Source of the DNA: JAMXLO01 sp963818775
GTDB taxonomy: Bacteria; Pseudomonadota; Alphaproteobacteria; Acetobacterales; Acetobacteraceae
Assembly: GCA_963818775.1 (NCBI GenBank)
Contig: CAWFUF010000011.1
Location: 868,001-932,000, forward strand
Length of the DNA: 64,000 bases
Direction: 5' to 3'
Translations under genes and position numbers: made by a program
In this document: positions 34,395 to 41,376 of the stretch, in pieces
Position numbering within the stretch: the first letter of the stretch is position 1
How the letters are laid out: every line of letters starts with the position of its first letter
Notes under the pieces: generated by a model
Told to the model about the DNA's origin: nothing
The model's database searches: none
The model's input: only the letters and a program-made list of their open reading frames with translations

Positions 34395-36446
34395 TCAGAT
34401 ATCCTTGGCCAGCCGCAATGCGTCGTAAATGGCGGCATGGATGTTGCGGCTCGCCACAGCGTCGCCGATACGAAAAAGCTGGAACGCCGCATCCCGGTTG
34501 CGCACCACCTTCTGTGGCCGGTTCGCGATCAGTGCGTTGTAATCGACCTCCCCGAGATTGCGCGAAAGCGGGCGCAGCGCGTCGTACAGGTCGGTGACCG
34601 GCAACGTGCCATGCTCAACCACCACCTGGTCGACCACACGATCGAACCTCTCCGGACCGTGATCCGAGCCGATGCTGGCGCGCAATGCATTGCCGTCGCG
34701 CCGCACCGACATCAGTCGCGCGTTGATCGTCACCCGCACGCCGTGGCGATGAAACACCTCGGCGTACGCCGCATGATTGAGGCCGCCTATCTCGGGAGCG
34801 AAATACCGCTCCGGCGTCACGATCTCTACCGCGCTGCCTGCTTCCGCCAGCAGCTCGGCTGCCTGCATCGCGGGATGGGCGCCGTTGTCGTCGTAGACCA
34901 AAACGCGCTGCGCAGGCTTCGCGGTGCCGGACAGGATGTCCCAGGTGGACACGACAAGCTCGCCGCCGTGCTCCAGCACGTCTGTGTTCGGCACGCCGCC
35001 GGTGGCAAGAAACACGATGTCCGGCGTCAGAGCCAGAACATCGCCGGCATGGGCATAGGTGGAAAAATGCAGCGCGGCGCCATCGGCCGCCAAGCGTTGC
35101 ATCCGCCAGTCGATGATGCCGATCAACTCCTTTCTGCGCGGTGTCCGGCTCGCGAGCAGCACTTGCCCGCCCGGTCGCTCCGCCGCCTCGAAGAGCACAA
35201 CGTCATGTCCGCGCGCCGCCGCGACGCGTGCCGCTTCCAGCCCGCCGGGTCCGCCGCCGACCACGACCACCTCGCGCTTCGCGCCCCCGGTGTGCGTGAT
35301 GACGTGCGGCATCGTCGCCTCACGTCCTGTGGCGGGATTGTGCACGCACACCGCGTCGTTGCCTTCGTATATACGGTCGAGGCAATAGGTGGCGCCGACG
35401 CAGGGACGGATCTCGTCCTCGCGCCCCGCCATGAGTTGGCGCCCGATATGGGGGTCGGCGATGTGCGCGCGAGTCATCCCCACCATATCGAGCTTGCCTG
35501 CCGCGATCGCGTGCCGCGCCGTCGCCACTTCCTGGATACGCGCAGCGTGAAACACCGGGAACCCCGTCGCGTCGCGCACCTCTCCGGCAAAATCGAGATG
35601 CGGCGCTGCTGCCATGCCATGGATCGGGATCACCCGCCGCAGGGCGGCATCGGTATCCATGTGACCACGAATGACATTGAGGAAGTCAACCGTACCCGAA
35701 GCGACGATGCGACAAGCAATCTCGATGCCCTCCGCGCGGGACAATCCGATATCCCAGGCCTCATCGGCCACCATGCGGATGCCGACAACGAATCTGGGAC
35801 CAGTCGCGGCACGCACCGCATCGAGCACGCGATGGGTGAAGCGCAGGCGGTTGTCCAGGCTGCCGCCGTACTCGTCCGTGCGGTGATTGGTCGCCGGTGA
35901 CCAGAACTGGTCCGGCAGATGGCCGTAGGCCTCGATCTCGATGCCATCCAGTCCGGCAGCCTCCATGCGCTGCGCCGCCGCAGCATAGTCGGCGATGATG
36001 CGCTCGATATCCCAGTCCTCGATCACCTTGGGGAATGCACGGTGCGCCGGTTCGCGCACCGGCGAGGGTGCCAGCACCGGCAGCCAGTCGGCCTTGTTCC
36101 AGGTGGTGCGCCGCCCGAGGTGCGTGAGCTGAATCATCACGGCTGCGCCATGCGCGTGGCAGTCGTCCGACAGTCGGCGCATCCAGGTCACGATCTCGTC
36201 CTTGTAGGCGAGCAGGTTGCCGAAAACCGCCGGCGAGTCAGGTGAAACCACCGCGGACCCAGCCGTCATTGTGAGCGCGATGCCGCCCTTTGCCTTCTCG
36301 ACATGATAAAGCCGGTAGCGATCCTTCGGCATGCCGTCTTCTGAGAACGACGGCTCATGCGCCGTGCTCATCAGCCGGTTGCGCAGCGTCAGATGTTTGA
36401 GCTGGAACGGCCGCAGCAGCGGGTCCCGGGCCGGATCGAGTGCCAT
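34395..36446 (-). CDS. Old-yellow-enzyme/FAD demethylase (DgcA/StcD-like)
   Basis: 683-residue protein with an N-terminal FMN TIM barrel, an iron-sulfur cluster region and a C-terminal FAD/NAD domain, like 2,4-dienoyl-CoA reductase and trimethylamine dehydrogenase. The barrel has DPLLRPFQLKHLTLRNRL, LTHLGRRTTW and RTDEYGGSLDNRLRF. The cysteine region is RPCVGATYCLDRIYEG with a late Cys at AVCVHNPATGRE, the pattern I associate with dimethylglycine/N-methylproline demethylases. The FAD fold is VVVVGGGPGGLEAARVAAARG. It likely removes an N-methyl group as formaldehyde. It is followed after 35 bases upstream by the ABM gene on the same strand. The demethylase role is inference from family and context. 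Confidence 0.87.
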   Translation of the reverse strand: MALDPARDPLLRPFQLKHLTLRNRLMSTAHEPSFSEDGMPKDRYRLYHVEKAKGGIALTMTAGSAVVSPDSPAVFGNLLAYKDEIVTWMRRLSDDCHAHGAAVMIQLTHLGRRTTWNKADWLPVLAPSPVREPAHRAFPKVIEDWDIERIIADYAAAAQRMEAAGLDGIEIEAYGHLPDQFWSPATNHRTDEYGGSLDNRLRFTHRVLDAVRAATGPRFVVGIRMVADEAWDIGLSRAEGIEIACRIVASGTVDFLNVIRGHMDTDAALRRVIPIHGMAAAPHLDFAGEVRDATGFPVFHAARIQEVATARHAIAAGKLDMVGMTRAHIADPHIGRQLMAGREDEIRPCVGATYCLDRIYEGNDAVCVHNPATGREATMPHVITHTGGAKREVVVVGGGPGGLEAARVAAARGHDVVLFEAAERPGGQVLLASRTPRRKELIGIIDWRMQRLAADGAALHFSTYAHAGDVLALTPDIVFLATGGVPNTDVLEHGGELVVSTWDILSGTAKPAQRVLVYDDNGAHPAMQAAELLAEAGSAVEIVTPERYFAPEIGGLNHAAYAEVFHRHGVRVTINARLMSVRRDGNALRASIGSDHGPERFDRVVDQVVVEHGTLPVTDLYDALRPLSRNLGEVDYNALIANRPQKVVRNRDAAFQLFRIGDAVASRNIHAAIYDALRLAKDI

Positions 36447-36481
36447 GCCCCTTTAGCTTTCGCTCTTGATGAGAGTGTGCA

Positions 36482-36850
36482 CTACCGCGCAGCCTTCTGG
36501 AGGATTTCATCTGGCGTGGACGAGACGACCTCCACGTATTTCGGCACGAAGCGTCCGCCCTCGATGAACTTGATGAAAGCCGGTTTGATCTCGTCCGCAA
36601 GAATGCGGCGAATGCGCGCGTGCTCCTCGATGTCCGCCCATTCGGCGATCAGGAAGAAGCGTTGCGGATCTTCCGTATCGCGGCAGAGCACACCGTCCTT
36701 CACCTGAGCGGACGACTTGTGCATCGGGTTGCCGTCCGAGTAGTCGAATTCTTCGAATAGCCTGATGAACTCTTCCTCGTGTCCGGCCTGCACGCGGAAG
36801 TCGTAGATATGCAGGAAATTGCCTCGTTTTGCCAAAGGTTCCTGTGCCAT
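36482..36850 (-). CDS. ABM/dimeric alpha-beta-barrel family protein
   Basis: 122-residue protein with the ferredoxin-like dimeric alpha+beta barrel pattern of antibiotic-biosynthesis monooxygenase (ABM) domains: GNFLHIYDFRVQAGHEEEFIRLFEEF, then FFLIAEWADIEEHARIRR. The ATG at 36848-36850 has a very strong AAGGAGG site. It sits 35 bases upstream of the DgcA/StcD-like gene and is likely in the same transcript. It has no signal peptide. The family includes cofactor-free oxygenases and small-molecule-binding proteins, so a catalytic role cannot be claimed. Confidence 0.82.
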   Translation of the reverse strand: MAQEPLAKRGNFLHIYDFRVQAGHEEEFIRLFEEFDYSDGNPMHKSSAQVKDGVLCRDTEDPQRFFLIAEWADIEEHARIRRILADEIKPAFIKFIEGGRFVPKYVEVVSSTPDEILQKAAR

Positions 36851-36930
36851 CGCAACCTCCTTGGAGCGGCGTCTGCCATCGGCCTATACTCCGGACGCAA
36901 CCCGAAACCGTCAACGCCGCGAGGATCGGA

Positions 36931-38187
36931 ATGACAGACGGACTGGTCTTCTCCGCCAATATGGACCATGAGTGGCCAGCCGAGGGGCTCAAGCGCATTC
37001 CCGACTGGGTATACACGGACAAGACTATCTATCAGCGCGAGGTCGAACGGATTTTCCACGGTCGCACGTGGAACTATGTCGCTCTGGAAGCCGAGATCGC
37101 GAACCCGGGCGACTTCATCCGCTCCAATGTCGGTCCAACTCCAGTAGTGGTCGCGCGCGATCAGGATGGCACGATCCACGTCGTTGAGAACCGCTGCGCG
37201 CATCGCGCCGCGGAATTCTGCCGCGAACTCTCCGGCAGCGTGACGGAGTTCGTCTGCCCCTATCACCAATGGAGCTATGAACTGAATGGTCGCCTGCGCA
37301 GCGTGCCGTTCCGCCGTGGTGTCGCTGGCAAGGGCGGCATGCCCGCCGACTTCGAGCCCACACGGCACGGTCTGCGGCGACTCAACGTTACTACGCATCG
37401 CGGAGTGGTATTTGCCTCCTACGCCGACGATATGGAGCCGCTCGCGGACTATCTCGGCCCTGATATACTGCGCGAATTCGAGGCGACATTCGACGGTAGG
37501 CGACTGCGCGTACTCGGCCACTACCGCCATACGCTGCCCGGCAATTGGAAGCTCTATCACGAGAACCTGAAGGACCCGTATCACGCCACGCTGCTGCACA
37601 CTTTCCTGGTCACCTTCGGACTGCTGGTTGCCGGAAACCGTTCGCTGATGCTCGCGGATGCATCGGGCCGCCACGGAGTGATGTGTTCCGCCAAGTCCGA
37701 GGCAACGTCGGTTGCGCAGGAGCATCGCGCCGAGATGCGCGCGTACAAAGAGGGCATGAGCCTTGCGGACCCTCGGCTTATGGACTTCATCGACGAGTTC
37801 GACAGTCCATGGTCCGTAACCATGGCGACGATCTGGCCGAACCTTATCGTGCAGCGGGAGATGAACACACTGGGCATTCGTCAGATCGTCCCGACCGGGC
37901 CGCACGAGTTCATCATGAAATGGACCATGTTCGGCTTCGCAGGCGATGACGATGCGATGACGCGTCACCGGTTGCGACAGGGAAATCTGATGGGACCAGC
38001 GGGTTTCCTCGGGCTTGAGGACAATGAGGCGATCAAGTTCGTGCAGGACGGAATGTTGGGCGTCCCAGGCGGCCAGCATCTCGTCGAGCTCGATCCCGCC
38101 ACCGCGACCGGCACCACCGATACCCTCATATCCGAGGCGGCCATTCGCGGCATGTATCGCCATTGGCGCGGGGTCATGGGCCTGTGA
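36931..38187 (+). CDS. Aromatic-ring-hydroxylating dioxygenase, alpha subunit
   Basis: Third Rieske oxygenase, 418 residues, of the two-subunit (alpha/beta) type, close in layout to anthranilate/salicylate-type dioxygenases. The Rieske pair is CAHRAAEFCREL plus CPYHQWSYELNG. The mononuclear iron site is ENLKDPYHATLLHTF. The ATG at 36931 follows GAGGATCGGA. The beta-subunit gene follows 14 bases later (a GTGA overlap start is also possible), which is the diagnostic arrangement. It is divergent from the ABM gene with an 80-base gap. No ferredoxin or reductase gene accompanies it. Confidence 0.92.
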   Translation: MTDGLVFSANMDHEWPAEGLKRIPDWVYTDKTIYQREVERIFHGRTWNYVALEAEIANPGDFIRSNVGPTPVVVARDQDGTIHVVENRCAHRAAEFCRELSGSVTEFVCPYHQWSYELNGRLRSVPFRRGVAGKGGMPADFEPTRHGLRRLNVTTHRGVVFASYADDMEPLADYLGPDILREFEATFDGRRLRVLGHYRHTLPGNWKLYHENLKDPYHATLLHTFLVTFGLLVAGNRSLMLADASGRHGVMCSAKSEATSVAQEHRAEMRAYKEGMSLADPRLMDFIDEFDSPWSVTMATIWPNLIVQREMNTLGIRQIVPTGPHEFIMKWTMFGFAGDDDAMTRHRLRQGNLMGPAGFLGLEDNEAIKFVQDGMLGVPGGQHLVELDPATATGTTDTLISEAAIRGMYRHWRGVMGL

Positions 38188-38201
38188 ACCAGAGGCGGCC
38201 C

Positions 38202-38708
38202 ATGCAGTCGCCGGATACCGAGCGGCATCTCGCGGCATTATTGCTGCATCATGAGATTGAGCTGTTCAATACCCGCTACGCCGCCGCGCTCGACGAACAG
38301 CGGTTGCAGGATTGGGTGGAGTTGTTCGTCGATGACGCGTTCTACCTCGTCACGTCGCGCGAGAACGCGGAGCAGAGACTTCCCGTCGGGTTGATCTACT
38401 GCGAAGGCAAGGCGATGATTCAGGATCGCGTCTTCGCGTTGGAGAAGACGGCAATGTTCGCGCCGCGCTACCTGCGGCACGTCATTGGCAATCTGCTGGT
38501 GCTGGGCGAAGAGGCCAACGGCGATCTACGCGCCCAGGCCAATTACGTGGTTCTGCAAGTGCTGTTCGATCGACCGGATGCCACACTGCATCAGATCGGC
38601 AGCTACCATGATGTGTTCTGCCGCACGGTGGACGGCCTCAGGCTGAAGGAGCGGCGGTGCGTCTACGACAACCTTCTGGTTCCGAACGCGCTGTGCATTC
38701 CCGTCTGA
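38202..38708 (+). CDS. Aromatic-ring-hydroxylating dioxygenase, beta subunit
   Basis: 168-residue structural beta subunit (NTF2-like fold) that packs with the preceding alpha subunit. Typical segments are HEIELFNTRYAAALDEQRLQDW, LFVDDAFYLVTSRENAEQRLP and the C-terminal RLKERRCVYDNLLVPNALCIPV. The ATG at 38202 was chosen; a GTG at 38184 overlapping the alpha stop is an alternative. Its presence sets this Rieske system apart from the two alpha-only oxygenases upstream. Confidence 0.92.
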   Translation: MQSPDTERHLAALLLHHEIELFNTRYAAALDEQRLQDWVELFVDDAFYLVTSRENAEQRLPVGLIYCEGKAMIQDRVFALEKTAMFAPRYLRHVIGNLLVLGEEANGDLRAQANYVVLQVLFDRPDATLHQIGSYHDVFCRTVDGLRLKERRCVYDNLLVPNALCIPV

Positions 38709-38710
38709 AG

Positions 38711-38739
38711 CTGGACCGGGCGGCTCGTCCGGGTATGCT
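38711..38739 (+). promoter_or_regulatory. Possible promoter before the TauD-like gene
   Basis: CTGGAC and TATGCT with 17 bases between them lie just after the beta-subunit stop and 36 bases before the TauD-like ATG. Spacing is ideal but the boxes are imperfect; the gene could equally be read from the Rieske promoter. Confidence 0.25.
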
Positions 38740-38774
38740 GTGTCGCTGGGTCTTCGTCGCGGAGGTGAATTCCG

Positions 38775-39869
38775 ATGACCGTTACCGATGCAAATGTCAT
38801 GACGCCAACGCGAGACTTGCCGGCGCGGCGACCGGTAAACGGGCCCGCCGCCTGGTTCGGCGCGGATATGCGCGGGCGTGAGGCGGAGTGGAGCTATCGC
38901 CTGTCCCCCTCGGAAATCGCCGAGATTGAAGCCGCACTGAAGGCGGTACAGGCACGCGGCATCGATATCGCCGATATACGCCGCGAGGATTTCCCGCTTC
39001 CGACACTCGGGCCGGCGCTGGACCGGTTGCGAGCTGAAGTGCTGGAGGGACGTGGCTTCGTGTTGCTGCGTGGTGTGCCGGTCGAGGATCGACCCATTGC
39101 GGAGAGTGCCACCGCATATTGGGGCATCGGGAGTTATTTCGGCAGTGCGCGTTCGCAGAACTCGAAGGGGCATCTACTCGGGCACATCTTCGATCTCGGC
39201 GGCAGCAGCGCGACCAATCCGAATATTCGCAGTTATGCGACGTCCGAACGGCAGAACTTCCATATCGATCGCTGCGATGTCGTGGCACTCCTGTGCCTGC
39301 GGCGCGCGAAATCCGGCGGACTTTCCGCGATCGCAAGTTCGATGGCTGTGCATAATGTCATGTTCGCGCGTCGGCCTGATCTGCTGGAGCGGCTGTATCA
39401 GCCGTTCCCCGTCGATCGACGCGGCGAGGTGCCGGAGGGCAAGCCGCCATTCTACGAAGCACCGGTGTTCAATGAACATGCGGGCAGGCTCTCCGTGCTG
39501 TATTCGCGCCTCCATATCGGATCATCGCAGCGTTTTCCCGACGCGCGGCGACTAACCGCTGAGGACATCGAGGCGCTCGACATGCTGGGCGAATTGGCGG
39601 CCGATCCCAAATTGCGGCTCGACATGAATTTCATGCCGGGCGACATCCAGTTCCTGCACAACCATACCATCCTTCACGCCCGCACGGGTTACGAGGACTG
39701 GCCCGAAGCCGAGCGCAAGCGCCATCTGCTGCGCCTGTGGCTCGCCCCGCCGGACGCACGGCCGCTGCCGCCGGTTTTTTCGGAATGCTACGGCAACATC
39801 ACGATCGGCGATCGCGGTGGAATCATTTGCGAGGGAACCCGTCTGCACGCGCCGCTGGTGCCAGCCTGA
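38775..39869 (+). CDS. TauD/TfdA-family Fe(II)/2-oxoglutarate dioxygenase
   Basis: 364-residue oxygenase that couples 2-oxoglutarate decarboxylation to substrate hydroxylation. The metal-binding H-x-D is in RQNFHIDRCDVV; the distal His is probably in FLHNHTILHARTGYED, and the 2-oxoglutarate-binding Arg in RHLLRLWLAPP. The N-terminal part (GPAAWFGADM, LEGRGFVLLRGVPV) is typical of the TauD-like group sometimes annotated as taurine catabolism dioxygenases. It follows the Rieske beta subunit by 66 bases and has a GGAGG site before ATG 38775. It provides a second type of oxygenase chemistry in the cluster; the substrate is unknown. Confidence 0.88.
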   Translation: MTVTDANVMTPTRDLPARRPVNGPAAWFGADMRGREAEWSYRLSPSEIAEIEAALKAVQARGIDIADIRREDFPLPTLGPALDRLRAEVLEGRGFVLLRGVPVEDRPIAESATAYWGIGSYFGSARSQNSKGHLLGHIFDLGGSSATNPNIRSYATSERQNFHIDRCDVVALLCLRRAKSGGLSAIASSMAVHNVMFARRPDLLERLYQPFPVDRRGEVPEGKPPFYEAPVFNEHAGRLSVLYSRLHIGSSQRFPDARRLTAEDIEALDMLGELAADPKLRLDMNFMPGDIQFLHNHTILHARTGYEDWPEAERKRHLLRLWLAPPDARPLPPVFSECYGNITIGDRGGIICEGTRLHAPLVPA

Positions 39870-39882
39870 TAGGAGGCTTGGA

Positions 39883-40881
39883 TTGACCCGGCTCCGCGTC
39901 GCGCTGCGCGTTCCGGCCGGCCGGCCGTTGCCCGAGATTGCTGCATTCATCGCCCGCTGCGAGGACGCTGGCTTCGACGGCGTAGGCGTTCACGATCATC
40001 CTTCCAGTGGCCGGGATGTCTATCTGGCGCTGGCCCTGGCCGCTCAGGCGACGCACCGGCTGCAACTCTTCCCGGCCACTTCGAGCCCCGTGGTTCGGCA
40101 TCCGCTGGTTCTCGCCTCGCTTGCCCACAGTCTGGAGGAAATCGCGCCCGGGCGGACATATCTCACCGTGGCCCCAGGTTTCATCTCGACGCGGAGCATC
40201 GGGCATCTGCGCGCGGGCGTGGCCTTCATGCGTGACGCGGTCAGCGATCTCCGCGGGCTCCTTGCTGGCGGGGAGGTGGAGTTCGGCCCGACATCGATCC
40301 GCCTGCGCAACCGCAGCGCGACACCTACGCCAGTGTACCTGCTTGCGGCGGGGCCGCGCATGATCGAACTCGCGGGCGAAGTGGCCGATGGCGCCTTTCT
40401 CATGGTTGGTCTCCATGCGCATTCCGTGCGCGCCGCAATGCGTCACTTGGAGGCGGGGGCTAGGCGCGCCGGCCGTTCCCTGAACGGATTTCCAGTGAAG
40501 TTCGTGGTCACGCTCGGACTCGGACCCGATGCCGACGTGGGAGCGCGATGGGTGCGAAGTTGGTTCGCTCCAGGGCAGCCATTCCTCAACTATCCGAGCG
40601 CCTCGAATCTCCGCTGGCTCAGGGAAGCCGGCTTTCCGTTGGCCGAGGCGCACGATCCTGCTGCCATCCCCGAGATACAGGCGCGCCAGATCGCCGATGC
40701 GTTCGGACTGTTCGGCTCGCCGGAACGCTGCGCGGAGCGGCTGCTGCGTGCACGCGAGGAAGCAGGCATTGACGATGTATTCCTGTTCCCAGCGCACGAC
40801 CTTGCCGGTGGCTACAATATGCCCGAGGCCGAGCTAGCCGCCTTCGATCAGGTCATCCGCCAACGGCTTGGTGGATGCTGA
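39883..40881 (+). CDS. LLM-class flavin/F420-type oxidoreductase (TTG start)
   Basis: 332-residue luciferase-like TIM-barrel enzyme. I start it at TTG 39883 because AGGAGG sits 6 bases before it, directly after the TauD-like stop; the frame upstream runs into that gene. The N-terminus LTRLRVALRVPAGRPLPEIAAFI and the motifs GFDGVGVHDHP, LQLFPATSSPVVRHP and GRTYLTVAPGFISTRSIG fit the group often called methylene-tetrahydromethanopterin-reductase-like. It ends overlapping by 48 bases with the convergent molybdenum-hydroxylase iron-sulfur gene. Confidence 0.85.
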   Translation: MTRLRVALRVPAGRPLPEIAAFIARCEDAGFDGVGVHDHPSSGRDVYLALALAAQATHRLQLFPATSSPVVRHPLVLASLAHSLEEIAPGRTYLTVAPGFISTRSIGHLRAGVAFMRDAVSDLRGLLAGGEVEFGPTSIRLRNRSATPTPVYLLAAGPRMIELAGEVADGAFLMVGLHAHSVRAAMRHLEAGARRAGRSLNGFPVKFVVTLGLGPDADVGARWVRSWFAPGQPFLNYPSASNLRWLREAGFPLAEAHDPAAIPEIQARQIADAFGLFGSPERCAERLLRAREEAGIDDVFLFPAHDLAGGYNMPEAELAAFDQVIRQRLGGC

Positions 40882-41376
40882 CGGAGTGCGCGACGGGTCA
40901 TCCTGGCGCCGCGTCGCCGCAAGCTTAACGGCCGCAATTATCTCGGGATACGCGCCGCATCGACAGAGGTTGCCGGACAGGTAGTGGCGGATTTCGTCAT
41001 CGGTCGGGTCGGAAATCTCGTCGAGCAGTTGCTTCGCCATCAGGACGAACCCGGGTGTACAGAATCCGCATTGGAAGGCACCGGCCGCGATGAAGGCCTC
41101 CTGCACCGGATCGAGCCGTCCCTCGGCAGCGAGATGCTCCACTGTGACAACATCCGCGCCGTCGGCGAAGGCGGCAAGGTAGAGACAGGACGACACGGCG
41201 CGGCCATCGACCAACACCGTGCAGCAGCCGCACATGCCCTGTCCGCAGCTTTCGCGCGCGCCGAACAGGTCGAAGTGGTCGCGCAGCACTTCGACCAAAC
41301 TCAAATGGGACGCCACCGTGGACTCCACGGCCGCGCCGTTCAGCATGAACCGGACAGTGCGGGGCGCCGCGCTCAT
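40834..41376 (-). CDS. Molybdenum hydroxylase [2Fe-2S] subunit (CoxS/XdhC type)
   Basis: 180-residue small subunit that relays electrons from the molybdenum site to FAD. The N-terminal plant-ferredoxin cluster is in CGQGMCGCCTVLVDG with a fourth Cys in VSSC. The C-terminal helical cluster is in AFQCGFCTPG and LCRCGAYPEI. All eight ligands are visible. The tail after RRQDDPSRTP is longer than usual and lies in the overlap with the convergent LLM gene. Its ATG overlaps the stop of the large subunit (ATGA). Transcription order is FAD subunit, large subunit, iron-sulfur subunit. Confidence 0.94.
   Translation of the reverse strand: MSAAPRTVRFMLNGAAVESTVASHLSLVEVLRDHFDLFGARESCGQGMCGCCTVLVDGRAVSSCLYLAAFADGADVVTVEHLAAEGRLDPVQEAFIAAGAFQCGFCTPGFVLMAKQLLDEISDPTDDEIRHYLSGNLCRCGAYPEIIAAVKLAATRRQDDPSRTPSASTKPLADDLIEGG

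Noticed and set aside
34350..35900. 516-codon plus-strand frame
   Set aside because: Antisense to the OYE demethylase; His/Arg-rich shadow without motifs.
36700..38238. 512-codon minus-strand frame
   Set aside because: Antisense to the Rieske alpha subunit with intact iron ligands; also overlaps the ABM gene in a different frame.
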